Shown here: positions 20,935-30,838 of the stretch, in pieces
Layout: every line of letters begins with the position of its first letter
How positions within the stretch are numbered: position 1 is the first letter of the stretch
Source of the DNA: Micropterix aruncella
Lineage: Eukaryota > Arthropoda > Insecta > Lepidoptera > Micropterigidae
Direction of reading: 5' to 3'
Length of the DNA: 64,000 bases
Assembly: GCA_944548615.1 (NCBI GenBank)
Contig: OX155972.1
Coordinates: 2,159,625 to 2,223,624 of the forward strand
The notes under the pieces: model-generated
What the model saw: the letters and a program-made list of their open reading frames with translations, nothing else
Told to the model about the DNA's origin: nothing
Database searches by the model: none
Position numbers and translations under genes: made by a program

Positions 20935-21062
20935 TTATTCGGCTCAGTCGTGCCCCTCCTCTTCTGTATGTAGGGATTTTTTTCTAAACGTTGCGGGAAT
21001 ACCCCTGATAATAGTAACGTCCGAATGCTAGGCGCGTTAATGAATCAAGTTTTTATCAAACA

Positions 21063-21160
21063 CATTTATTTGGCGCCCCTTTAAATTGCCTCCCGGGGCT
21101 GGTACCCCAGTTTGATCCCTCCCCCCCCCCCCCTTTCCCCACCCTAGGTATCCGGTGCTC
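21063..21160 (-). repeat. Right inverted arm of a putative hAT-like element
   Basis: TTGGCGCCCC, TTTAAATTGCC, a C-run and CACCCTAGG mirror the arm at 18113-18190. If the arms belong together they bound a 3-kb element into which Rep-690, piggyBac-type and PIF-type elements were later inserted. Confidence 0.45.
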
Positions 21161-21709
21161 GGTACACATATAGTTTAAAATCACAGCCAATATGTATAAC
21201 GAATTTTAGATTTACTAGTAAATGTGGTTTTTACTTGGAGCGGGAACATCCAAGTTCTATGTTATTATCTACCAGTTAATTGGTGAATATAATCTGTGAT
21301 AATGATACAGTTGCGCATAGGTCAAATATAATAAATACCCTTGCTTGCCAATAGCAATGATTTGATCATTATTTGAGGAGTGAGTACGTCAAGCCTGAAG
21401 CATGAAAACAAGCCTGAATCATCGAAGCCAAGATGAACATTTCGTTTAAAATCATCTATAGATTTAATATTATAGAATATTGAAGTTAAATACCATAGTA
21501 ATCAGTAATTTCTTGGTACCAAAGATCTTTTATTTTAAGAAAAATCTTCACAGATTGTTGAAAAAAAGAGTGTAAATTAACATGTTAAAGAGTAAATAAA
21601 ACTAAAGAATCAGGAACGTCACAATGTGATCCCTCAAACAAAATAAATCGGCATTAAGGTACAATTTATTTTCTTTACATTTTTGGCACCATTTATTTAT
21701 TTTAATTTG
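21161..21709. other. Stretch without a gene
   Basis: AT-rich DNA downstream of OR-2; no gene or repeat recognised. Confidence 0.5.
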
Positions 21710-22448
21710 CTTTAGAGCAGCGGTTCCCAAAGTGTGGGGTCGCGACCCACTGGTGGGTCGCGAGCCGATTCCAGGTGGGTCGCAATTTGCGACCCAGAAA
21801 TAGCTCAAACAATAGATTTAAAGGAGATCGTTTCCACTTTTGCTAAAATAAAGGCAAGGAAAATAAAACTTGCTTGATTTAATCTCTAATTAGTCTTTTA
21901 AAAAATTCTTATATTTCACTCCATACAGCTAAAGAAGGTGGATATATTCTCTTTTTAACCGACTTCAATAAAAGGAGGAGGTTCTCAATTAGGTTGAATG
22001 TTTTTTTTTTTTTAATGTTTGTTACTTCAGATCTCCGTCATTTATGAAGCGATTTGGAAAATTCTTTTTGTATTTGAAAGAATATACTTTCAGATTGGTT
22101 CCATATAAATTTAATCAAAATTGGTTCAGTGGTTTGGTTTTAAAATCAAAATAACTGGAAAATATGTGCAAAAATTATTTGAAGTAGGTACGTTGTATTT
22201 TTTTTTTAAGTTTGTATTATAATTATATATATAAGTAGGTAAGTCATATCTGTGCTCTAATTATTTGATTAAAAATTACACAATTAATGTTTTGTGATTT
22301 TTTTAAATGGGCGCCATACTAGTCTTTTGCCTCTTTTGCCTAGAGCGCCAAGTTTCCTCGAGCCGGCGCTGGTCGCAAACACAACGTATGAACGCAGGGT
22401 ATAATATGGCAGATAGACGACTAGATAGAATGACGAGTGTAAATTTAG

Positions 22449-22754
22449 CCCTTGGAGTAAATGGGTATTTTCATGGATGCATCTGTCTCTTTTGCAGGAT
22501 TTTCGGCGACATCGACCTTAAAGTACTATAACTACGAAACTACTACACCAATCATAAAAAGAACAACTGCACAATGATTGCATTGAAATTTCGAATATAG
22601 AATATTGAAATATCATTTTGTAAAACAATTGGATAATTATGAATAAATATGAGAACGTCAAAGAAGTGAAAAAAACGCGCGACCAGATTTGGTCGACTCG
22701 TACTCAACGGATAATTGTTTCGCGACCAGATTTGGTTGACTCATACTCAACGGG
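22449..22754. mobile_element. piggyBac-type MITE-2, copy A (paralogous empty site for the Helitron pair)
   Basis: Ends CCCTTGGAGTAAATGGG and, inverted, CCCGTTGAGTATGAGT; TTAA follows at 22755-22758 and TTAG stands at 22445-22448. The second copy, in inverse orientation, is split by the Helitron block (38764-38883 and 44829-45013). Here the matching point, GGATAA|TTATG at 22636/22637, is uninterrupted. Confidence 0.75.
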
Positions 22755-22836
22755 TTAAGATACCTAAAGACAATATAATTAAATAAAATAATTAAATAAA
22801 ACAAAGATAGCACTTGAAAACAATAGAATAGCATTC

Positions 22837-23316
22837 ATGAGAAAACTTGTGTTGTGGAAGAATAACACTGAACAGCGAAAGTTCGTCTGCTTTCCAGATT
22901 TAGATACATTCAAAAACGAAAATCAACTGCAACCATCCAGTAACTTAATAAAAGCAATTTCCGATCATTTGAATTCGTTAAAATGCGATTTCGAACATTC
23001 AACTAATGCCGATGAAGAGTTAATTGATTTGTCAGAAGATTACTACTTGAAGAGTACATTCAATCGCTTGAAACAATTCTGGCTATCTATGTGTGCTACA
23101 CATCCGCACATTTATGTTGAAGCAGTAAAACTTCTACTCCCATTCGCAACGTCCTATTTGTGTGAAGTAGGTTTTTCTGCTATGACAGCTACAAAGACAA
23201 AGTACAGGAAAAAGCTAGATTTGTCAAATTCTCTGCGCTTAAAAATATCTCGCATTGAAGTTGACGTAGAAGCTGTAATTTTGAAAAATAGAAAGCAAGC
23301 TCATCCGTCACACTGA
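22837..23316 (+). pseudogene. hAT transposase C-terminal part (ZBED5/FAM200-like)
   Basis: The frame reads FKNENQLQPSSNLIKAISDH, SEDYYLKSTFNRLKQFWLSM and then the dimerisation region AVKLLLPFATSYLCEVGFSA MTATKTKYRKKLDL in two adjoining blocks. CEVGFSAM...KTKYRxxL is the conserved C-terminal hAT pattern of the ZBED5/FAM200 group. The frame ends naturally. The BED zinc finger and the catalytic DDE core upstream are absent. It lies inside a hAT element with its own ends, so it is a transposon relic and not a host gene. Confidence 0.85.
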
Positions 23317-23459
23317 ATTATTTCGCCGTACCTACCCTATGATTTTCAAAGTAGGTACGTAGGTAGGTATATAAAAATAGTTCTTAGGTTCTATTTTTTA
23401 TGTTGTCTCACTATATAAAAATAATACCCTTCAACATTTTCTTATAACAATAAAGACTT

Positions 23460-23860
23460 TGTGAGGGACCACCCCTCACAAGAATAAAAATTATTCGGTG
23501 TGAGGTGGCGGTCTCAACTTACGAGTTATCTCCGTATTTAAAGGCGATTTTGATGAAGCAGAAGATATTTATTGATTGAATCGATTGAATATTGCCAGTT
23601 ATAACGCTTGCCGAACAGGCTATGTAATCGCGGATGTAGTGACTCGCGGGCCGAATGACTGAATTAGTGAATGGTTGCTTTTTGGCCGGTGTATATAGGC
23701 CGTGAAATGATGCAATTTGAAATATTCTGAGTAAAAGTATTGTTTCATCGTGCTGATTCACAGCTGCACGAGTCAAAATAATAGCTGAATTGTGTCAGTG
23801 GATTTCACTGGAAATCGATGCATATGTTGATCGTATGTAGTGGACTTAAGGTCCGTTACA
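23460..23860 (-). mobile_element. Solo LTR, copy 1
   Basis: It is 401 bp with TG...CA ends: on the minus strand it starts TGTAACGGACCTTAAG and ends GGTGGTCCCTCACA. Flanked by a 4-bp duplication ACTT at 23456-23459 and 23861-23864. No primer site or internal coding region adjoins it, so it is the product of LTR-LTR recombination. It lies within the hAT element. Confidence 0.85.
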
Positions 23861-24015
23861 ACTTACTTATGATACTTACAAATTAATTATTTATTACTTA
23901 GGTACATCAAACCACTCACTAACTTTTCTGAAAAAGTTGTCGCTGGGTCGCAAAATATTGTGATTTTAAAAAGTGGGTCGCGGCGTCAATAAGTTTGGGA
24001 ACCCCTGCTTTAGAG

Positions 24016-24869
24016 AATAATTTAAAGCAAATTTTATTATACTCCGGCCAAGAAAATGTATCTACTATGAACACACTAACCTTTTTTTTCGAGATGAAGA
24101 CGGAAATATCTATTTGAGCCCCCCTGAGATAAGCAGGACCGTTTCCAGGCTGAGGTCTGTCTGTGTGTATTCCTCCACGATGGCGCCTAAACGCTTTATT
24201 CGATTGAGTTGAAATTTGGCGTGCAGGCATCATTTGATCATGACTAGGTCAAGATTGTGATTGAAATCGGTCCACTAGGGAGCGCGCTAGTTATACTTCA
24301 ATCTAGTAATATTGAAAGATAAGAAATACGCTGATTTTCCATATTAGTAACCCTTCCATATACGGTTCAGTTCCTCCATATGTTAAATAAGGGATAAATA
24401 AATAAAACAGTTTTAAAGGTAGGTATATCTTTCTTCCAATAAACTGTGGGGTAAAATAATCAAAGTAATCATAGAGTGGGGGGGGGGGGGATCCGTATTT
24501 TTGGCAGATGAATGGTTTCTACATAGTAGACACATTGGTTGGCAATCGTGTGGTTCTGTCCCGAGTCTGTTTTCCCCGAAAGTCTGTAGCATAAATGTTT
24601 TGTTTACGACTGTATTTTCGTCAAAAAATACTTTTAAAATACGACCGTCAGGTTTACCAGGATTTTTGTGACCGGCCAGACCTAAAGAAAACCGGACCGT
24701 CCGGTTGAAAATTGGACAACCGTTAACCCTAGTCACATTCTACATAAACAGATTTCCACGCATTCTATCTTAATACCTCTTTTTTACAAGCTTTTATTTA
24801 CCTTGCAATGTATGTATGTTTGTTTAGGTCAATTCTCGCAAGCTGAATTAGTACTCTTATCCTATAAAG
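24016..24869. other. Dispersed repeats, no gene
   Basis: 24128-24300 belongs to the dispersed family with GGCGCCTAAACGCTTTATTCG and GCAGGCATCATTTG. 24415-24745 carries CCGGACGGTCCGG near a GGGTTAACGG end and may be a hAT fragment. The 107-codon minus frame in it has no recognisable domain. Confidence 0.45.
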
Positions 24870-25190
24870 TTGAAATTTCACACGTTGGTTTAGTTCCGAT
24901 AAAAATGCATTTTTATGGTGAGTATGACCTGATTCTACACCCAGGATCGTCTCCCGACGAGGCTACTCTTCCACGGTCAACAGCACAGTCACACAATTTT
25001 GTAGACGCATTGAATTATGATAGCCCGTTCTAAATTTCACCGCTGCACCCAGGGTTGGCTTCCGACGAGGGGACTCCTCAACGGCTAATAGCACGGAGAC
25101 GAAATTTTGTATAGTACGCATTCAATTATGATAGCCCGTTCTAAGTTCCACTATGACATGGCTGCTGCACCCAGGGTTGGCTTCCTTAGA
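24870..25190 (-). repeat. Tandem array of about 115-bp units
   Basis: Nearly three units, each with CACCCAGGGTTGGCTTCCGA-type sequence, GACGAGG...ACTC, an ACAAAATTT variant and ATTATGATAGCCCGTTC. Inverse copies occur at 37510-37690, 38535-38612 and 42860-43095. Confidence 0.7.
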
Positions 25191-25405
25191 TTTTATTGTT
25201 GATGGTACTATTCCAGTTTACACAAATTATCATAAACACAGTACAAGTCATATTGATTTTTATAAAGACTTTACGAGTAATTCATTTGGTCATTCTTGTA
25301 TTATTTGCGACAGACTATGGTGGAAAAGAGACTTGAAAATGTCGACCAGTAAACATGAAAGTATTTTGAAAACAATACTGCAGGTAATCTTAATTATATA
25401 GTTTT

Positions 25406-26004
25406 TAAGCTATTGCATAGCTTTTATCGCGGGTCTAGAGGCCAGCGCGGCGACCGAATAAAGCAATTTCTTAACGAAAATTAATGATTTTAAACTGATA
25501 ATTACGTCTAAACGAGTACTGCTTACGATTCGAAATAAATATATGTTAAACAAGAACATTTTCCTAATATTCTTAGCTTTGAATATTTTAGATTTTGTTT
25601 ATATTACATAGTGTAATTAATTTGTGAAATTAGGTCTAACCGAACACAAAACCGACTACTACGCAAATACTATCTGGCGTATTACTATGAAACCTGTACC
25701 ATTTTAAAGATAATTTAATTATCTATCTTTTTATCTACGATTTTTCTCGAATAATCCGTTTTTTTTGCTTTATCGAATAAAAAAATCGTGCGCGGCGCTC
25801 TATCGAAAGACGTTTAAATTATTCCGAATCATTTGCTTCCGCAGCCGCAAATGATACGGAATAATTTCAACGTTTTCCGATAGAGCGCAGTTATCTGATA
25901 TCAGAAAAAATAAAATAAAATAAATAAATAAATAATTATAATTGCATAAGTTGTTAAAAATGCTATGCAATAGCTTTACCGCGGCAGTCCCCGAGTGCCA
26001 CACT
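25406..26004 (-). mobile_element. Non-autonomous element IR-600, copy 2
   Basis: The inverse counterpart of 4315-4945. It lacks the short extra segment of copy 1 (around 4350-4385), and starts GCTATTGCATAGCTTTTATC. No coding sequence. Confidence 0.6.
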
Positions 26005-26320
26005 TCTTTTTTTTTTTATTATTACTTAAATAATCATAATCAAAACCAACGTGTATAAAAATCGTACCGTATATAAAAATCATAATAAAAACATCAGCTA
26101 ATTATATTAAACTGGGTAATACGTCATCCTTGGCAACGATGCGACGCCACATGTCCTCAGACGGTATAAATTCTGTGCAATTTCATGATTTGCTCTCTTT
26201 TACGGCAGAGCATGCCCGTAACAGGCAGCATAGGTGTATAAATATATTATAGTATTTTTGCGTACTCTCTTGACCTTGCGATAGTATATAGTACACTATA
26301 TGGAATTATAGTACAAATAC
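26005..26320. other. Stretch without a gene
   Basis: No gene or repeat recognised. Confidence 0.45.
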
Positions 26321-26664
26321 TACAGCGTGAGATTTAATTAGTGACACCCTTGAAATGGGTAAATCAGTACGAAGCAAATAAGCAACTTTTGACAGCAAAT
26401 TGTTCTTCAAAATATATCGATCAGAAATAACAGTGCTTGTTCCGGACTATTGTGTTATTGAACGCCATTCAATGCTGCCGAGTTCAACGACCTCGATATG
26501 GTCACACAAAACAGCTTATTAATTTTCAAACTGTTGTAAATTATCTGGAATAAAATCTAATTTTAAAATCAGTTTATTATATTATTCGATTCAATAATTT
26601 CTTATTTACTCGTACTGATTCACCCATTTCAAGGATGTCACTAATTAAAAACTCAACCTGTATA
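26321..26664. mobile_element. MITE family TIR-55, copy 2
   Basis: Inverted ends of about 55 bp (TTAATTAGTGACA(C/T)CCTTG and AAATGGGTxAATCAGTACGA, both ends). TA at both borders. Related to 16593-17014. Confidence 0.75.
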
Positions 26665-26924
26665 ATTAAAGTATGAATTCCAACGCTGATTGTCAGGCAC
26701 GACATTTTTTATTCATTTTTGGTAATACATACTCATATATTTATACCCTTTAGAGTTTTACCCAAAAGACACCCTTTCTTTACGGAACTGTGGGACTTTA
26801 TTTCTGGGAAGTCGTCATTTATTATAATAGTAATAATAAAACGAATTATCTGCATAGGTATCTATATGAAGAATCCACTGCAAGAACATTAAACTTTGAA
26901 TCCATTTACTTTCCTGGCCTACTC

Positions 26925-27070
26925 AACCACTTCCAGATGGAAGTGGGCTGTGTGTCTGGCTGTCTGTGTGCGACCGCGCCCAAACGCTTAATCTGACTGA
27001 GCTATAATTTGGTATACAGACATCATTTGGCCATGGCAAGAATTGAAAATGTTGTGGTTGAAATTGGTCT
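26925..27070 (-). repeat. Dispersed repeat Rep-B fragment
   Basis: Contains the CGCCCAAACGCTTAATCTGA and CAGACATCATTTGGCCATG blocks shared with 24128-24300, 27840-28060, 31208-31412, 37681-37780 and 38610-38760. Confidence 0.6.
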
Positions 27071-27255
27071 ACCTTTTTTTAATTGTTAGATAATTGTAGG
27101 TACTTTCTTCTACTTGAATTTTGTGGGCAGCTAACGCCATCTGCTAACCGCGTCGGGCATTATTTCGCCGGGCAGCGTTTCTGGTTATCGCTTATTTTAC
27201 TGGATTACCGCTAGGTAGCGATACGCTACGTCAAAAGCAAATATAAAACAAAATG

Positions 27256-27558
27256 GCTCGATTGCGTTTCTTCGTGAACTAAAATCTTAAATTAGTCCGT
27301 GTGAACGTGACAGAGCAATACGCTAGAGCGGATTGTGAGATGACCGGTTGTCACCTTTTCGCATTAAAACTGCCCGCCAAGGTCAAATCTTACCTACACC
27401 GCACGAAATATGCTCGAATTTATTAGGACGAGTAGGTATACGTTCGGCAGGTAGTATTTATCGACGATCGTTCGTTTCATATTTCGCTCTAGTATTGCTC
27501 TGTCTCGTTCACTTGGACTAATTTTAGTTTTAGTTCACAAAGAAACGCAATCGGGCCC
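27256..27558. mobile_element. MITE family GATTGCG, copy 1
   Basis: A 303-bp element whose ends CTCGATTGCGTTTCTTCGTG and (inverted) CCCGATTGCGTTTCTTTGTG are inverted repeats, followed by TTAGAGCGGA-type subterminal motifs. AATG flanks both sides. Related elements lie at about 33960-34480 and 35998-36619. Confidence 0.7.
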
Positions 27559-27839
27559 AATGTAATGGTTATAAATTGCACCGCACGCCGCCGCGCGCGC
27601 CGCATATCGGCCGGCGGACGAAGCCGTCGGGGTAAAGGCACAATTGCCTAGCGCGGCGCGTTTCGAGCCTCGGCTAACCTCGGCGGCTCGGCGTTAATAT
27701 TGAATTAACATCTATGGCGGAATTTAAATATTATAATTGTAATGTGTATATGAAAATTTCACCATGTGATTTCGGCCCAACAAGGCATCTGAGTACCAAA
27801 TTTCAAGTTTTTAAGTCCGAATTTCGAGGATATTATGAA
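27559..27839. other. GC-rich island, no gene
   Basis: 27590-27700 is rich in CG dinucleotides (CGCCGCGCGCGCCG). No coding frame or promoter can be supported. Confidence 0.4.
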
Positions 27840-28060
27840 TAGCGCGCCACCTGGTGGACCGAAATCAATCACATATTTTAACACTTGTCATGGCCAAATG
27901 ATGCCTGTATACCAATTTTCAGCTCAATCGGATTAAGCGTTTGGGCGCTATCGTGGGGGAATACAGTCACACAGCACAGACACACCCTCACACACACAAC
28001 CTCAACACGCAGACACAGGTAGACTTCAATCTGGAAATGGTCTTAATCGTCTCAGTAGGG
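27840..28060 (+). repeat. Dispersed repeat Rep-B
   Basis: Starts near CGCGCCACCTGGTGGACCG, followed by TTGTCATGGCCAAATGATGC and AAGCGTTTGGGCGCTATCGT. Same family as 31208-31412. Confidence 0.6.
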
Positions 28061-28661
28061 CTTGCAATGGATATATTTCGCCATGCAATGGTGCCCACCA
28101 ACCGTAGTGGCGAAAAGTAACCCTTTGATTGTCTTCATGGGTGAATCTTTAATTAATTTCGGCATTACAAATAAATTTTGTTATTACAAATTTCGATACT
28201 ACAAATATTTGAAAAAAAAACAGATTTTTATGTCCATTGAATTTATTTTGCTAAAAGAAACGACGTAAATACACCATAAAATAAACCACTGACATTTTAA
28301 TCTTCGTTCTTAAAACTCATGAGTACAGCGAACGCCGAATATGATTTCTTCATTATCTGAAACATGACAACAAATTATAGTTGACAATTCTGTTTTTTTA
28401 ATCGATCAAACCTGAAAAATATTTTACCGCCCTAATAATTACATTTAATAGCGGAATACTGGTGGACAGATTGTATAGTGCTGTATAATAATAATAGGTT
28501 TGGGGTTATCATTACCTACGTTGTGAAATGGTAATTTTATTGTCGATTCATTAATACTAATTAAAGGACAAAATAGATAGGCAAGTAATCATTACAGAAG
28601 TACTATGCTTACTGTATATTCGTATCGTACTATTGTCCTATACTTATAAAGTATATATTAG

Positions 28662-29011
28662 AATGAGAAATAAGAAGAACTCCGAACTTCAATAGAGATG
28701 ACGGCTACAAACTCTCTTCTACGTGGAACCCTCTTCTTAAAATGTTCCCGCCGCCGAACGCCGAACGCAAAGACGTAAAACAGGATACAGTGAGTGTTGT
28801 GTGCAAGACGGATTTTAAAAATTCCCGCGCCCCGAGCCCGGCCCCCCACCACCGTTATAACCTACGCAGTGGCGGCAGCGGTTTGCGGCCTACCCGCAAA
28901 ACAACGGACTGACAGCTCTTCAGTCTACCCTAGACAACGGCGGCTGCAACGTCACCGAAACGTCGGGTCCTACAAATTTCACGCGGTAAATTCGTTTTCT
29001 ATCCTATTTAT
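28662..29011 (+). mobile_element. Retroposon with CGAAACGTCGG 3' core
   Basis: The 350-bp insertion is flanked by an exact 13-bp duplication, AAGTATATATTAG, at 28649-28661 and 29012-29024. Its last 90 bp (ACAACGGCGGCTGCAACGTC then ACCGAAACGTCGGGTCC) equal one arm of the palindrome at 10283-10467. Diverged copies of this end occur at 48183-48245 (inverted) and 49578-49662. The CGAAACGTCGG motif resembles the hammerhead-ribozyme-bearing ends of Penelope-like elements, but the CTGATGA half of the ribozyme core is not intact here. Confidence 0.75.
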
Positions 29012-29024
29012 AAGTATATATTAG

Positions 29025-29378
29025 TTATATAATTAAATGCACTTTTTTTAAATGCAACAATGAAACTGGTAATTTTAAAATTCGAAAAATACATAAATGT
29101 TACAAATTAGATATCGTATCTAATGGAAAATGTTAGTAAGCCTCAAATATTTCTTTTTTTGCCATTTTTATTAAAGACCCATAACGGCAAAATTTTGGAC
29201 ACAATATATTTTATTATTATGTAAACCATTTTGGAGAACAATATCTGGTAAGCCACCAGGGACAATACCATTTCGAGGTTTTAAATTTGCGTTTCGGCCG
29301 CGTCAATAAAAAAATATCCCAATGTGTAAGGGTTTAGAAGAAAAAAATTTGGTTATCTTGTAAAATTTGGTCAATGTA
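29025..29378. other. Stretch without a gene
   Basis: AT-rich; nothing recognised. Confidence 0.5.
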
Positions 29379-30075
29379 TTCCGTTTCTCGCAGGTGCCTA
29401 ACTTGGGGTCTAAAATGCGCTAAAAGGACGCTTAATTTTGAACTAACGTTTTGGTATTCCCTTTCGCGGGTCCTAATTGAAGCGGGCTTATGTAGAGCTT
29501 ATCAGGAGCCTAAATTTTCGTCCAGACCCTTTTTCGTATTCCGTTTCTACAGTGTCATGGAGGATGGGTGGTCTTACCTAAGAACGGTCTGAAATCGAGC
29601 AGTCTACATCTGGCAGCCGTGTAATACTTCTTTAACTTTGTTCATTTCATAGATGTTTGCTCAGATGCTTTTCAAAGATGTTTGGCTTCTAAAAATGGAA
29701 GAAGAGATGATGAGCGTAGGTTATCATAAGTAATCGTTAATTCATAGCTATATTTTGCCCTGAAAATCCTTTGTCAATTTTGTTGGTAGGTTATGATAAA
29801 TCAACCTGTATATTTTGGCAACTTGTTGGCTCGCTTTGCTGACGTATTTTTCTTGTTGCTGTTTGACATGGTTGCTTTGGTATTGAAGACAAGGGAAATC
29901 GCGGCGACAAGACGGCAGCGGGCGGTGGTAGGGCGACGGCGGGCTGGCGAGTGAGCGAGCTGTCAAAATTAAGACCGCGCTTTGGAACGGCCATAGACAA
30001 ATTTTGATGATGCGGAATACGAACAAAATAACGAATTTTTAGCACCAGCTAAGTTTAAGCGGGCGAAAAACGGAA
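29379..30075. mobile_element. TA-flanked TIR element
   Basis: Its 697 bp begin TTCCGTTTCTCGC and end GGGCGAAAAACGGAA, inverted apart from one base in the first 13, between TA dinucleotides at 29377-29378 and 30076-30077. A fragment of the same family (TATTCCGTTTCTTTTCGGG) occurs at 47966. The minus frame at 30045-29791 has no known domain. Confidence 0.55.
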
Positions 30076-30682
30076 TACATGCCAATGTGGATTATTACTT
30101 GTCGCCGGTTAACCGTCGCTTTCCTATTGTTTCCTATTAAAAAAAAAATACACCTTGTTACACTTAGCATGAGGATAATATCCCGTGACTTTTGCAAAAT
30201 ACACTACCCAGGGCTCGCCCGAGGGAATTATTTAATTTAATTCACCTCTTTGAGAAGGCTTTGGGACGGGATGTGAGCCATGAGTTGGACTGGCCGAAAA
30301 ATAAGCTGTTTAGCTAATGACTGGGTTTCGCGGGTCAATAAAATATTACGCTAAATCTGTATTCCGATACGTACATACCCTACATTGACATATCAATGAC
30401 TTTAGTTAAGTTTTAGATTGATTATTAATTTGTTTATCCCTTGTTTATTATTATTCGCATTTTTTTTATATTCTTCTAAAAGTGCCACCTCCTATCGGAG
30501 GTCGGCGGTCATTATGGCCCCGGGGATTCTTTTGATTTGATTTATTTTGAAGAAATACTTGGTTGCAGTGCTCTCTATTTTGCTATTGTTTACAATGAAG
30601 CCTCTAGTGCTAATGTGATAAAGTACTGAAGTTAATAATATTGTGCTTTTCTCTACTTAAATAAAAATAAATCAATAAGTAC
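30076..30682. other. Stretch 3' of OR-2 exon 4, no exon identified
   Basis: The last OR-2 exon was sought here without success. Reading through the donor gives a stop at about 30656. An AG at 30624-30625 would give a short tail starting YFITLAL. Neither resembles the family's usual (S/T)YSYFTLL ending. Confidence 0.4.
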
Positions 30683-30838
30683 CTCTACAAATGTACTATT
30701 GGACATTTCCAGTATTCCTCCAGCCGACATGTGCACAGGTTTTTGCGCTCTCATCATCACTATCATTAATATTTTCTTGAATCTAGCGTCGCTGTCATAC
30801 CAACGACATTCTGCTGCACGGAAGGCTAGATTTTCTGC
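30683..30838 (-). CDS. OR-2 exon 4
   Basis: 156 nt from TTTTAG to a GTACTT donor. Encodes AENLAFRAAECRWYDSD, the ARFKKILMIVMMRAQKPV block that is the most conserved part of insect odorant receptors, and GGILEMSNSTFVE. No open-frame scan would show it. Confidence 0.93.

Larger units (their letters stand above)
21718..24007 (+). mobile_element. hAT transposon with intact ends and 8-bp TSD, disrupted inside
   Basis: The left end CAGCGGTTCCCAAAGTGTGG and the right end (inverted) CAGGGGTTCCCAAACTTATT match. Both are flanked by an exact 8-bp duplication, CTTTAGAG, at 21710-21717 and 24008-24015. GTGGGTCGC motifs repeat near both ends. Inside are a transposase C-terminus (22837-23316), a piggyBac-type MITE (22449-22754) and a solo LTR (23460-23860), so the element was hit at least twice after it arrived. 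Confidence 0.9.

Noticed and set aside
24413..24736. 107-codon minus frame
   Set aside because: No recognisable domain; it overlaps a C-run and probable hAT end sequence.
30610..30682. A last OR-2 exon directly after exon 4
   Set aside because: The candidate tail (YFITLAL...) does not resemble the conserved helix-7 end and the intron would be only about 57 bp.
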